A stretch of DNA of 64,000 nucleotides from Dyadobacter pollutisoli (GCF_026625565.1 NZ_CP112998.1:3164501-3228500); one strand, 5' to 3'; numbered from the stretch's first letter, positions 9,232 to 18,000 are shown. Notes: generated by a model from the letters alone, not told the origin. Numbers and translations are program-made.

Positions 9232-9862
9232 TGTCAGGCGTACGGAAATCTATGATTTTCGCTCTTTCTTCTCTTTTTTCAACGCGCATCACCGGCTTTT
9301 CGGGCCTGATGACGCCCTGGGGACCAATAGCCCAGCTCAATGGCCGCTGTTCCTTTCCAACCGAGTCGGCCAGGAGCATTAGTCCTTGCATAAAAGCATC
9401 CGGCCGCGGTGGGCAACCGGGGACATACACGTCCACGGGGAGGAATTTATCCACGCCCTGCACCACGCTGTAAATGTCATACATACCTCCGGAATTGGCA
9501 CAAGAGCCCATGGAAATCACCCACTTAGGCTCCATCATCTGATCGTGAAGCCTTTTAATGATCGGGGCCATTTTCACAAAAACAGTCCCGGCGATCACCA
9601 TGACGTCGGCCTCGCGGGGAGTTCCCCTGATAACCTCCGCACCAAAACGTGCCACATCATATTTGCTGGTAAGGCTGGTGGCCATTTCCACAAAGCAACA
9701 GGAAAGACCGAAGTGGAAAGGCCACATGGAGTTTTTACGGCCCCATGCGAGCAAATCCTGAACGGTCGTAAGCATAATGCTTTGCGCTACTGACTCTTCG
9801 AATGAACTAGTTCCCTGCGTGGTGACGGCAGGCTCGGACGGTTTGCTAAGCCACCATTTCAT
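9224..9862 (-). CDS. nuoB: NADH-quinone oxidoreductase subunit B
   Basis: Subunit with the terminal 4Fe-4S cluster N2 that reduces quinone. All four ligands are visible: the tandem C55-C56 in GLSCCFVEMA, one Cys in SMGSCANSGGMYD and one in YVPGCPPRPDA. At 212 aa it is slightly longer than usual, from a short N-terminal and a charged C-terminal extension (VEKREERAKIIDF). It overlaps nuoA by 4 bp and nuoCD by 8 bp. Confidence 0.96.
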   Translation of the reverse strand: MKWWLSKPSEPAVTTQGTSSFEESVAQSIMLTTVQDLLAWGRKNSMWPFHFGLSCCFVEMATSLTSKYDVARFGAEVIRGTPREADVMVIAGTVFVKMAPIIKRLHDQMMEPKWVISMGSCANSGGMYDIYSVVQGVDKFLPVDVYVPGCPPRPDAFMQGLMLLADSVGKEQRPLSWAIGPQGVIRPEKPVMRVEKREERAKIIDFRTPDNV

Positions 9863-10299
9863 ATTGCAGGATCTTTAAAGGGTAATTTACGATATGCTTT
9901 CAGGATTTTTTTTCCGTCGGGACCAAAATTCAGCGCGCCTATACTCCATTCATAAATCAGAACAGCAAATAACAGCCCTATAAAAACACAAATGCTGAGG
10001 TAACCCGGCCATCCAAGTTCATGGAAAGCCAAAGCCCACAGCACAATAAATACCACTTCAATGTCAAAAATGACGAACATCATGGCCACAAGATAAAACT
10101 GTGCCGAGAACCGCAGCCTCGCAGAACCGGTTTCAAGAATGCCCGATTCATACGGCTGGTCCGAAGCCCCGCCCTGATGACGTTGTCCTAAAAAGTAAGA
10201 AAGCGAAATGATCAGTGTTAATAATGCAAAAACCAGTAAAGTATAGACCACAAACGGCCATCCTGGCGTACCAGACGCATTTAAACCCTCCATAAGCAA
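9859..10299 (-). CDS. nuoA: NADH-quinone oxidoreductase subunit A
   Basis: First gene of the visible complex I operon. The 146-aa membrane protein has three helices and the family motifs YESGILETGSARLRFSAQFY and FDIEVVFIVLWAL. The region 10300-10387 between it and the CBS gene is AT-rich and should hold the operon promoter, though no confident promoter match was seen there. Confidence 0.94.
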   Translation of the reverse strand: MLMEGLNASGTPGWPFVVYTLLVFALLTLIISLSYFLGQRHQGGASDQPYESGILETGSARLRFSAQFYLVAMMFVIFDIEVVFIVLWALAFHELGWPGYLSICVFIGLLFAVLIYEWSIGALNFGPDGKKILKAYRKLPFKDPAI

Positions 10300-10387
10300 T
10301 TCGATGTTAGAAAACGATAACAGAAAAAAACTGTCTTTTCTTAAAATAACGTGATGCGAAAATGAAAATCCGGGGTGTCGAAGCTGT

Positions 10388-10819
10388 TTAAATGCCCGTG
10401 ATATAATGTTTCAGGTTCCCGATGATGTACTCTTGATCTTCGATGATGTACTTCACAACATCACCAATCGAGATGATGCCCATGAGTTGTTCGTCGTCGA
10501 TAACCGGCAGGTGCCTGATAAATTTGTCCGTCATAAAGGACATACAATCTTCGATGGTAGTATCAGATGATACCGTCAGGGGATTCATCGTCATGATTTC
10601 CCTGACCCTTAGTTCTTTGGAGGCCTTTCCTCTCAGGATAACTTTACGTGCGTAATCTCTTTCCGTGAAGATTCCAACGACCCTCTGGTGCTCCATTACG
10701 AGGAGCGCGCCGATGTTTTTTTCAGCCATCAGTTCCAGAGCTTCAAAAACAGTGTTATCCGGGCAAATCGATACCGGACCTGTCTTTTTTGTTTCGAGAA
10801 TGTTTCTGACTTTTCCCAT
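10388..10819 (-). CDS. CBS-domain-pair protein
   Basis: A 143-aa cytosolic protein made almost wholly of two CBS repeats (about residues 10-70 and 78-138). Each has the usual hydrophobic core and closing motif (VVGIFTERDYARKVI; LMGIISIGDVVKYIIED). CBS pairs sense adenine nucleotides or S-adenosylmethionine in other proteins; ligand and target here are unknown. The gene starts after a strong purine-rich stretch (AGGAGAAGGGGG on the minus strand), unusually good for this phylum. It lies 88 bp upstream of nuoA on the same strand but the gap suggests its own transcript. Confidence 0.88.
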   Translation of the reverse strand: MGKVRNILETKKTGPVSICPDNTVFEALELMAEKNIGALLVMEHQRVVGIFTERDYARKVILRGKASKELRVREIMTMNPLTVSSDTTIEDCMSFMTDKFIRHLPVIDDEQLMGIISIGDVVKYIIEDQEYIIGNLKHYITGI

Positions 10820-11019
10820 AATTAACCCCCTTCTCCTAATAGATACAGCGATAAATTGGTTAATATAAAACTAGTATTTTTTTTAAGAAAAAGCTAATAT
10901 TCTAATATTTTTTTGTATTTTATCTTCGAGCATCTTCTACACGTGAAGTCGATGCCTAAACTGGAAATATTTACCTCCTAAAACCGTAATGAATGCATCC
11001 GGCATCCCAGGAATTTTGT

Positions 11020-11943
11020 TTACCCAGCACGAAGCCCCAGTCGGAATGCAGCAGGCGACAATCCTGTTTTTTGCTTAAATAACTTATTGAATGATTGCGG
11101 GTGCTCGAAGCCGAGATTGTAAGCAACCTCTGCCGTGGTTAATGCATTGCTGCCCAACATTTCTTTTGATTTTTCAATGATCCAAAGATGAATATGTTGC
11201 TGGGTTGTCTGGCCTGTCAAAGATTTAAGCATATCCGACAAATAACGCTGGGACAATTCTAATTGATCCGCAATTTCCTGTGTGGTCGGTAATCCGCTGA
11301 TCAACGCCTGTTCCTTTTTAAACCGATCGGTCAAATATGCGTTCACCTGATCAATTACATCATGATGAACGACATTCCTTGTCAGAAACTGGCGGTTATA
11401 AAAACGATTGCAATGATTAAGCAGCAATTCAATCTGCGATACGAGCACGCTTTGACTGAAACTATCAATGTTATTTTTCAGCTCAATGTCAATGGATTCA
11501 AAAAGAAAGCCGATTATTTGTTTTTCTTTTTCAGAAAGAAACAATGCTTCGGACACCCGGTAAGAGAAAAAACCATACTGATGAATACTTTTCGCCAGCG
11601 GGTACCGGAAGAGTAAATCGGGATGAAAAAACAATGCGTACCCTTCATGCTGCTCTTCATCGGCGGATAGCTCGACCATCTGGTTCGGGCCAACGAAAGC
11701 CAGTCCGCCTTCCTTAAAGTCATAAGTACCCGGCCCATATTTTGCTTTGCCGACGAAACTTGTTTTGAATGCTACTTTGTAAAAACGGAGCAAATACCGG
11801 CGTCCGGCATCTTTCAAATTTGGCCTGACCTGATCATAGTTAACCAAAGCGATATGCGGATGCAATGGCTTGGGTAGGTCCAACCGCTGCATTAACTCGG
11901 AAATTGTCTCAAAAAACACAGGTTCAGTCATCATATCGGCCAC
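11020..11943 (-). CDS. AraC-family transcriptional regulator
   Basis: 307-aa protein with an N-terminal cupin-like sensor region (about 1-190) and a C-terminal double helix-turn-helix (about 200-305). The HTH is recognisable from ELSQRYLSDMLKSLTGQT and the AraC signature region TAEVAYNLGFEHPQSFNKLFK. It follows the SDR gene by 37 bp on the same strand, so the two are probably cotranscribed and the regulator may control that reductase. The inducer cannot be inferred. Confidence 0.9.
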   Translation of the reverse strand: MADMMTEPVFFETISELMQRLDLPKPLHPHIALVNYDQVRPNLKDAGRRYLLRFYKVAFKTSFVGKAKYGPGTYDFKEGGLAFVGPNQMVELSADEEQHEGYALFFHPDLLFRYPLAKSIHQYGFFSYRVSEALFLSEKEKQIIGFLFESIDIELKNNIDSFSQSVLVSQIELLLNHCNRFYNRQFLTRNVVHHDVIDQVNAYLTDRFKKEQALISGLPTTQEIADQLELSQRYLSDMLKSLTGQTTQQHIHLWIIEKSKEMLGSNALTTAEVAYNLGFEHPQSFNKLFKQKTGLSPAAFRLGLRAG

Positions 11944-11980
11944 ATTTCTTTGCTACTCGCGAAGCTATATTATTATTCAA

Positions 11981-12721
11981 TTAATCCTGAGCTGTTGGCC
12001 GGATAACAATATCTCCTACATCCACATTGTCAGGCTGTTCAATCGCGTAGGCTACGGCTCGGGCAATCGCATCCGCCGGGATAGCGATCTCGTCCGCTTT
12101 CTGTTGGATCGCCTTTCTCATATCATCGTTTTTGATATTACTGACGAATTCTGTGTCAACAAGGCCCGGCGAGATGCCCGTAACACGCCAGCGTCCCCCA
12201 GACTCCTGCCTCAATGCTTCGCTGATCGTTCGTACTGCATTTTTTGTGCCTGCATAAACACCCATTGACGGAACAATTTTGATCCCGGCAGTTGATATAA
12301 TATTAATAATGTGCCCTGATCCCTGCGTTTTGAAAATGGGCAACGCAGCCGCTACTCCGTAAAGAACGCCTTTGAGGTTAACATCTATCATTTGTTCCCA
12401 ACCCGCTACATCCAGTTCTTCCATGCGGTGAAGTTGGCTGATGCCGGCATTGTTGATCATTACATCCAACCTGCCAAATTCAGTCACAGCCAACTCCGCA
12501 AGTTTGGCAACCTCTTCCCTATTGGTAACATCCATTTTCAAGTAAACCGCCTCTCCGCCATTTTGTTTTATGCGTTCTGAAATGGCGGCGAGCAAATCCG
12601 TCCTGCGCGCTCCCAGCACAACCTTTGCGCCACGTTGCGCAAGTAGTTCCGCCATAGCTTGTCCCATACCGCTGCTGGCTCCCGTAATGACTACTACTTT
12701 TCCTTTGATTCCGTTTTCCAT
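11981..12721 (-). CDS. SDR-family NAD(P)-dependent oxidoreductase
   Basis: 246-aa classical short-chain dehydrogenase. The Rossmann glycine motif TGASSGMGQAMAE, the NNAG motif (MINNAGISQLH), the catalytic Ser region NIISTAG and YxxxK (YAGTKNAVR) are all visible. ARRTDLL after beta-2 suggests NADP preference (inference). It precedes the AraC gene in a likely two-gene operon and is divergent from the PD40 gene at 12891. The substrate is unknown. Confidence 0.92.
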   Translation of the reverse strand: MENGIKGKVVVITGASSGMGQAMAELLAQRGAKVVLGARRTDLLAAISERIKQNGGEAVYLKMDVTNREEVAKLAELAVTEFGRLDVMINNAGISQLHRMEELDVAGWEQMIDVNLKGVLYGVAAALPIFKTQGSGHIINIISTAGIKIVPSMGVYAGTKNAVRTISEALRQESGGRWRVTGISPGLVDTEFVSNIKNDDMRKAIQQKADEIAIPADAIARAVAYAIEQPDNVDVGDIVIRPTAQD

Positions 12722-12890
12722 ATCATGTTAAAATTTTGATTTGCAAAACTCGCTCAGGACTTTTAGAGAAATGTATCCATGATTGTTAAATGTGTAGCCA
12801 AAACCGCAAGTATATGTGCTAGATTACAATTACTTATATATTGGTATCTTATTCTGAACTCTGATACTTTCACGTAATCCATTACCTGTT

Positions 12891-13799
12891 ATGAATCGTT
12901 TACGAGCTGTATTTGCCCTGATGGTTATTGCTACTGGTTCGTTATTTGCGCAAACCGCGATACCGGCAGCGTCCATGTATTTGAACCAGAGCCGGCCCGG
13001 TATGACACCCAAGGTGTTCGCCCCGGATCGGGTGTCCCTAAAAGATCACTATGAATACGGTTCGGTATTTTCGAATGATGGTAAGGAATTCTACTACGCC
13101 GTCATCATCAATAGCAAACCGCAGATTCGGTGCATACGGTTTGAAAAAAATGCCTGGACTGCGCCAAAAATCATCATTGCCAGCGAAAAATATGAATATA
13201 ATGACCCCTTCCTGTCGCCCGATGGAAAGCGGTTGTATTTTATTTCGGACCGGTCGGCCAATGGGCAAGGTCAGAAAAAAGACTTTGACATCTGGTATAT
13301 CGAACGGAAGCAAGATGGCTGGTCCGACGTCCCGATTAACGCCGGGCCAGCCATCAATTCAGAAAAGAACGAGTACTATATGTCGTTTACGAAAAATGGT
13401 ACCATGTATTTTTCATCGAATGGAGGTACCAGCGCCGCTACCGACAAGAACTATGATATCCGATCGTCCGCGTATTCCAAAGGCAAATTTCAGGCTTTCA
13501 GGAAATTGTCAGGTAATGTCAACACGGAAAATTACGAGGCCGACGTATTTGTATCACCTGATGAGCAATATGTCATCTTCTGCGCCGAGCGCCCCGAGGG
13601 GTTAGGGGCTGGTGATTTATACATCAGCTTCAAAAGCAAAACCGGTGAGTGGCAAAAAGCAAAAAATATGGGCAGTATCATCAATACCGGCGGTTACGAA
13701 TTCTGTCCGTTTGTAACCAGCGACGGCAAATACCTCTTTTTTTCCAGGGACGGTGATATTTTTTGGGTAAAAGCAGAGGTTATCGAGACGCTACGATGA
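12891..13799 (+). CDS. Secreted PD40/TolB-like beta-propeller protein
   Basis: 302-aa exported protein with a signal peptide at residues 1-~22 (ALMVIATGSLFAQT). The mature part consists of WD40-like PD40 repeats, seen as FLSPDGKRLYFISDRS, FTKNGTMYFSSNGG, FVSPDEQYVIFCAERP and FVTSDGKYLFFSRDGD. Such propellers usually mediate periplasmic protein contacts; no enzyme residues were seen. It is divergent from the SDR gene (169 bp gap) and precedes the aldo/keto reductase, which has its own start 108 bp later. Confidence 0.85.
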   Translation: MNRLRAVFALMVIATGSLFAQTAIPAASMYLNQSRPGMTPKVFAPDRVSLKDHYEYGSVFSNDGKEFYYAVIINSKPQIRCIRFEKNAWTAPKIIIASEKYEYNDPFLSPDGKRLYFISDRSANGQGQKKDFDIWYIERKQDGWSDVPINAGPAINSEKNEYYMSFTKNGTMYFSSNGGTSAATDKNYDIRSSAYSKGKFQAFRKLSGNVNTENYEADVFVSPDEQYVIFCAERPEGLGAGDLYISFKSKTGEWQKAKNMGSIINTGGYEFCPFVTSDGKYLFFSRDGDIFWVKAEVIETLR

Positions 13800-13907
13800 A
13801 TGGCTCGCCGGAGTGATCCATACAAGCAAGTTATTTGAGCCGTGGGCGAAAATAGGCAACGGAGGGCAGCCCCCATCTTTGTATCGTTAATTCACAAAAA
13901 AATAGCG

Positions 13908-14879
13908 ATGACAACGATAGCAAAAATAAACCTCGGCAAAAATGGCCGGCTTGTTTCTAAACTTGGCTTAGGCTGCATGCGAATGTCTTCCGTATGGGGA
14001 GGCCCAACCAATGATGAAAGCGAAAGCATATCGACTATTCAAATGGCGTTGGACAACGGCATCAACTTTTTGAATACCGGGGATTTTTACGGTGCCGGCC
14101 ACAACGAACTACTGGTAGGCAAGGCCATCAAAGGCCGTAGAGACGACGCATTTATAAGCGTCAAATTCGGGGCAATTTTTTACAATGGTCAATGGCTTGG
14201 GCTGGACCTGCGCCCCGTAGCAATTAAAAACTTTGTTAACTATTCGCTAACCCGCCTGGGCATAGAGACAATTGACCTTTATCAACCATGCAGACTCGAT
14301 GATAGTGTTCCAATGGAAGACGTGATCGGAACTGTCGCGGACCTCATTAAGGAAGGCAAGGTGCGTTACCTGGGTGTGTCTGAAATTACGGCGGACCAGC
14401 TGCGCAAGGCCAACAGCATACATCCGGTATCGGCATTAGAGATAGCCTACTCATTGGCCGATCGCCAGATTGAGAGTGACCTGCTTCCCACAGCAAAAGA
14501 ACTCGGCGTCGGAGTTGTGGCATTTGCCAATACCGCCGAAGGATTGCTCACCGGTGAGACCAAAGCGCCCCTTCCGGCAAGCGACCATCGCAATCATTTT
14601 TCGCGTTTCAAAGGCGATAACTTGGTCAAAAACCTCGAAAAAGTAGAAGTGTTAAAGCAAATGGCCGAAGAAAAAGGATATACGCCGACACAGCTGGCAA
14701 TCGCCTGGGTGAATGCACAAGGCGAGCATATTATGCCATTGGTAAGCATGAGCCGGAGATCGAGGCTTCCTGAAAACATAGAGGCCATGGCGATCGAATT
14801 TACTGCTGATGAAATGAATGCGCTCCAAACACAGTTTGCGCCTGGCGCAATACTGGGCGGCACTTACCTGCAGCGATAA
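13908..14879 (+). CDS. Aldo/keto reductase
   Basis: About 323-aa TIM-barrel NADPH oxidoreductase. The ATG at 13908 is preferred because MTTIAKINLGKNG aligns with the start of relatives; an upstream in-frame start at 13842 would add 22 unlikely residues. Catalytic Asp and Tyr (NTGDFYG) and Lys (SVKFGA) are present. The position of the usual catalytic His reads LYQPCRLDD, i.e. His is replaced, a change also known in a YQPARLD subgroup of the family. It is followed by a hairpin terminator and the AraC gene. Confidence 0.9.
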   Translation: MTTIAKINLGKNGRLVSKLGLGCMRMSSVWGGPTNDESESISTIQMALDNGINFLNTGDFYGAGHNELLVGKAIKGRRDDAFISVKFGAIFYNGQWLGLDLRPVAIKNFVNYSLTRLGIETIDLYQPCRLDDSVPMEDVIGTVADLIKEGKVRYLGVSEITADQLRKANSIHPVSALEIAYSLADRQIESDLLPTAKELGVGVVAFANTAEGLLTGETKAPLPASDHRNHFSRFKGDNLVKNLEKVEVLKQMAEEKGYTPTQLAIAWVNAQGEHIMPLVSMSRRSRLPENIEAMAIEFTADEMNALQTQFAPGAILGGTYLQR

Positions 14880-14892
14880 CAAGTTAAACTAG

Positions 14893-14921
14893 TGCGGGGC
14901 TACATTTAAACCCCGCATTTT
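14893..14921 (+). terminator. Rho-independent terminator after the aldo/keto reductase gene
   Basis: Perfect 7-bp arms TGCGGGG (14893-14899) and CCCCGCA (14911-14917) enclose an 11-nt loop and are followed directly by TTTTA. It lies 14 bp after the reductase stop and just upstream of the AraC gene GTG, so it should separate the two transcripts or attenuate the second. Confidence 0.75.
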
Positions 14922-14934
14922 ATATCTTTACAAG

Positions 14935-15747
14935 GTGACAAATCCAACTGAAATCATCCCCGGGCTCCTTTTCTTCTCCTATTACTCAACTATTAGAAAG
15001 GAGAAAGTAGCATTTCTCGAACACCATAAACTGGTGTTGCAGGTTTCAGGGCAGTTTTCTTTTGCAACGGCCACTGAAAAAATCTCGATGGGCAGCGGTC
15101 AGATGTTGCTGATACAAAAAAATCAGTTGGGAGAGCTCACCAAAATCCCTTTGGAAGAAGAGTATTATCAAACCATTGTGATAAGCCTGCAGGAAGACCT
15201 GCTCAGGCAGATCGCATTGGAAGAGCAAATTGAGACAGGAAAACGGTACACAGGTCCACGCAACATCCTTATCCCCGGCAACGATTTTCTTCAGGCTTTT
15301 TTCCAGTCGATCATTCCCTATGTCCGTCACCCGGAAGAACAGATAACAAATTCGATGGGCATACTCAAAGTAAAGGAAGCAGTTCACCTGCTCCTTCACA
15401 CGAAACCCGAACTGCAGGAATTCCTATTTGATTTTTCGGAGCCCTATAAAATGGATTTGGAAAAATTCATGCTTCACAATTATCACTATAATATTCCGAT
15501 TGAAAAGTTTGCTCACCTAACTGGCAGGAGCCTGGCGGGATTCAAACGGGATTTCCAGAAGACATTCGGTATGGCGCCCCGGCATTGGCTACAAGAAAGG
15601 AGGCTGGTAGAAGCCCGGCACCTGATCGAAACCAAGAACAAGAAACCATCAGCCATTTACCTCGATCTGGGATTTGAGAGCCTCTCGCATTTTTCTCATT
15701 CTTTCAAAAGAAAATTCGGCAAGACTCCGACAGAATGGGCAGTTTAG
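14935..15747 (+). CDS. AraC-family transcriptional regulator
   Basis: 270-aa regulator starting at GTG 14935. Residues ~1-160 form a cupin-like sensor region and ~165-268 the AraC-type DNA-binding domain (EKFAHLTGRSLAGFKRDFQK; PSAIYLDLGFESLSHFSHSF). The start lies right after the reductase terminator, leaving almost no room for a separate promoter, so transcription may depend on readthrough. It probably regulates the adjacent reductase (inference). It ends 13 bp from the convergent oxidoreductase gene. Confidence 0.88.
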   Translation: MTNPTEIIPGLLFFSYYSTIRKEKVAFLEHHKLVLQVSGQFSFATATEKISMGSGQMLLIQKNQLGELTKIPLEEEYYQTIVISLQEDLLRQIALEEQIETGKRYTGPRNILIPGNDFLQAFFQSIIPYVRHPEEQITNSMGILKVKEAVHLLLHTKPELQEFLFDFSEPYKMDLEKFMLHNYHYNIPIEKFAHLTGRSLAGFKRDFQKTFGMAPRHWLQERRLVEARHLIETKNKKPSAIYLDLGFESLSHFSHSFKRKFGKTPTEWAV

Positions 15748-15760
15748 CCTGTTAAGCACA

Positions 15761-17104
15761 TTAAACAGTTGGCTTCCAACCGTTTTCATATTCCCTCGAC
15801 CACAATTTCTGCGCGTCCTTGTCTCCAATGATGTGACCGTTTTGCGGATCGATTTTCAGGTCCCGGCCTACACGCCAGGCGATATTGCCCAGTTGCATGG
15901 ATAGTACACTTTTATACCCCAGTTCCACATCACAGTTTGGCCGGCGGTTGCTTTTGATCGCATCCAGGAAATCGGCTACGTGCAGGCTGTCCATACCCAG
16001 GCTAGGGCTGGCCGTGTTGCGTCCCTGTACGTCTGCTTTTTCCTGAGATTTCACCTCCTTTACCAGCTTTCCGTCCAGGTCGTACACGGTATATTCGTCG
16101 CCGCCGGTATCCAGGCTTCCGTTTTCGCCGTAGAAAATAATACCTCTGTCCTGACCTTCAATTTTACGTCCATTCGAGCTTCTCGATTCCCATACCAGCG
16201 ATACACGATTTGGAAAATCCATTGCAACGATTTGCGTATCAGGCGTTTCCCAGTCGTCTTTAAACTCATATCTGCCACCAATGGAGCTTACACGCGTCGG
16301 AAAATCCACGCCAAGTCCCCAGCGGGCCACATCCACCTCGTGCGTGCCATTGTTCAACGCCTCGCCAGTTCCCCAGTGCCAGAACCAGTGCCAGTCGTAG
16401 TGGATAAGTCCCTCTTTGTAAGGCATTCTGGGTGCAGGCCCCTGCCATAGTTCATAGTCCAGCCAGGATGGTACCGTGCCCGGTTTCAAAAATGTGGCTT
16501 TGCGTTTGTTGGTGTACCAGGTTTTGGCAAGATAAACGCGGCCAATAATCCCTTTGTGCAATTCATTGATCCCTTCCGTCAGGATCGGTGCCGAACGGCG
16601 TTGCGCGCCCATTTGCACCACCCGCTTGTATTTGCGCGCAGCTTCTACCGCCAATTCTCCCTCTCTTGGGTTGTGGCTCAAAGGTTTCTCTACATACACA
16701 TGCTTTCCTGCCTGGCAGCCCATGATCGTCAGCGGCGCGTGCCAGTGATCGGGTGTTGCAATGTAGATCGCATCGATGGATTTGTCTTCCAGCACTTTGC
16801 GGCAATCTTTTTCGGATTTTGGGGTTTGTACCTGCTTGGCATCCATTACTGCTTTGATCGCTTTGGGAATCGCACGTTCATCCACATCGCAAATAGTACC
16901 TACCTCTGCATTCTTCTGGCCAGCAATCGTCGCGCCCATGCTTTTCCCACGGCTATTAACACCAATGGTGGCAATGCGTATGAGTTCGTTGGCGCCTATG
17001 ATACGGTTATAACTTTTGGCACTGAACCCGAAAGCGGAACCACCGATGGTCATCCCTGCCGAGCCTGCTGCTGCTATCTTTAAAAATTCGCGTCTGTTTT
17101 GCAT
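15761..17104 (-). CDS. Secreted Gfo/Idh/MocA-family oxidoreductase (Tat signal)
   Basis: 447-aa NAD(P)-dependent sugar or inositol-type oxidoreductase exported by the Tat pathway: the N-terminus has the twin arginine in QNRREFLKIAAAG. Residues ~40-165 form the Rossmann domain, with the EKP motif in YVEKPLSH carrying the catalytic-type lysine. The C-terminal alpha/beta domain includes DWHWFWHWGTGEALNNGTHE. Bacteroidota carry many such paralogs, some with glycosidase activity; the substrate is unknown. It stands alone, convergent with the AraC gene. Confidence 0.9.
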   Translation of the reverse strand: MQNRREFLKIAAAGSAGMTIGGSAFGFSAKSYNRIIGANELIRIATIGVNSRGKSMGATIAGQKNAEVGTICDVDERAIPKAIKAVMDAKQVQTPKSEKDCRKVLEDKSIDAIYIATPDHWHAPLTIMGCQAGKHVYVEKPLSHNPREGELAVEAARKYKRVVQMGAQRRSAPILTEGINELHKGIIGRVYLAKTWYTNKRKATFLKPGTVPSWLDYELWQGPAPRMPYKEGLIHYDWHWFWHWGTGEALNNGTHEVDVARWGLGVDFPTRVSSIGGRYEFKDDWETPDTQIVAMDFPNRVSLVWESRSSNGRKIEGQDRGIIFYGENGSLDTGGDEYTVYDLDGKLVKEVKSQEKADVQGRNTASPSLGMDSLHVADFLDAIKSNRRPNCDVELGYKSVLSMQLGNIAWRVGRDLKIDPQNGHIIGDKDAQKLWSREYENGWKPTV

Positions 17105-17282
17105 AACTTATAATACGATGATTTTAATGTTTTTAACGAAACCTCAGCTCCGTGCTCCTGTCAAATAAAAGTACCCACCCTCCTTTTTCTCCTTAGAAGG
17201 CAATGCATTCGCCTTTTGGCGATAATCCGGACCGCCCTATACAAACCTGCAAGCATTAAAGACTTTTTGTCAACAATACATG

Positions 17283-17296
17283 ACATTTTGAAATGT
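17283..17296. promoter_or_regulatory. Inverted repeat upstream of the membrane protein/HTH pair, possible operator
   Basis: Perfect 6-bp arms ACATTT and AAATGT separated by TG. It sits 6 bp upstream of a TATCTTTG promoter-like element and 36 bp before the ATG of the downstream pair. Small XRE regulators of this type often autoregulate, so this is a candidate site; the function is inferred from position only. Confidence 0.35.
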
Positions 17297-17301
17297 TTAC
17301 T

Positions 17302-17309
17302 TATCTTTG
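17302..17309 (+). promoter_or_regulatory. Bacteroidota-type -7 element (TAnnTTTG)
   Basis: TATCTTTG matches the Bacteroidota -7 consensus exactly and lies 22 bp before the ATG at 17332. No well-spaced TTTG/TTG -33 element was found, so the call rests on one element. Confidence 0.35.
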
Positions 17310-17331
17310 AAAAGATTAAAACAACTGACAA

Positions 17332-17727
17332 ATGGAACAGTCCCAAAAAAGCGCAAACCTGCAATCTGTTATCTTCGCCCTCATCCACGGAGCGACCTAT
17401 TTGCCGGCGGTATGGCTGCTAAAAAATCGTGAATTCAGTCAGCCTGTTTCCGTGATTATTGCCGTGGTACCCATTGCTATGTTCGCCATATTTATTTTTA
17501 AATTAATCAAAGCCTTTTCGACAATGGACGAAGTGAAGCAGCGGGTGCAACTGGAAGCCGTTGTTATTGGTTTTTCATTGACGGTAATGCTGCTGATGAT
17601 CCTGTTTTTATTAAGTCTGTGTGGCATATCGAAACCCGACTGGTTTGCCTATGGGCATCTGGTGGTTTACTGCTGGCTTTTTTATTTTATTGGTTGGTTT
17701 ATTTCGGGGAAAAAATACGGGGCATGA
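17332..17727 (+). CDS. Four-helix membrane protein of an HTH-linked pair
   Basis: 131-aa integral membrane protein with about four hydrophobic segments (near residues 12-27, 37-55, 75-98 and 105-125). The family was not recognised with certainty; it resembles the small DUF2178-like proteins usually encoded next to a YozG-like HTH regulator. Its stop overlaps the ATG of the downstream HTH reading frame (ATGA at 17724), so the two are translationally coupled. No catalytic motif is visible. Confidence 0.7.
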   Translation: MEQSQKSANLQSVIFALIHGATYLPAVWLLKNREFSQPVSVIIAVVPIAMFAIFIFKLIKAFSTMDEVKQRVQLEAVVIGFSLTVMLLMILFLLSLCGISKPDWFAYGHLVVYCWLFYFIGWFISGKKYGA

Positions 17728-17929
17728 AAAATACTATAAAGGTAGAGCGCGCAAAAAAAAAAACTGGACGCAGGCCGATCTTGCAAAACATATCGGGGTA
17801 TCAAGACAGGGTTTAAATTCTATCGAAACCGGAAAGTTTATCCCATCCACTTTACTTGCTTTACGGATGGCGAAAGTTTTTAATACTACTGTCGAAGTTT
17901 TATTTCAATTGGATGACGCCGAATTTTGA
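17724..17929 (+). pseudogene. XRE-family HTH regulator interrupted at an A11 tract
   Basis: The ATG at 17724 begins MKNTIKVERAK, the normal N-terminus of small YozG/Cro-type regulators. The frame then hits 11 consecutive A residues (17753-17763) and goes into a short out-of-frame tail ending at 17816. The rest of the regulator (NWTQADLAKHIGVSRQGLN, then IETGKFIPSTLLAL to the stop at 17929) lies in another frame without its own start. Nine or twelve A residues would restore one ~67-aa protein. This may be a homopolymer sequencing error, a true mutation, or an expression switch by slippage. Confidence 0.75.
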
Positions 17930-17961
17930 TTATTCTGTCGCCCAAAAGCACATTATATTCG

Positions 17962-17969
17962 TAATTTTG
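17962..17969 (+). promoter_or_regulatory. Bacteroidota-type -7 element upstream of the glycosyltransferase
   Basis: TAATTTTG matches TAnnTTTG exactly and lies 31 bp before the ATG at 18001. No clear -33 TTTG was found at the usual 19-20 bp distance, so confidence is limited. Confidence 0.3.
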
Positions 17970-18000
17970 GATCTTTCATCAGCAATTGAAGTAGGTAACA

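Noticed and set aside
17105..17331. RNA gene or small ORF in the gap before the membrane protein/HTH pair
   Set aside because: Only an unconvincing minus-strand frame was found; the section is better explained as promoter and operator sequence.
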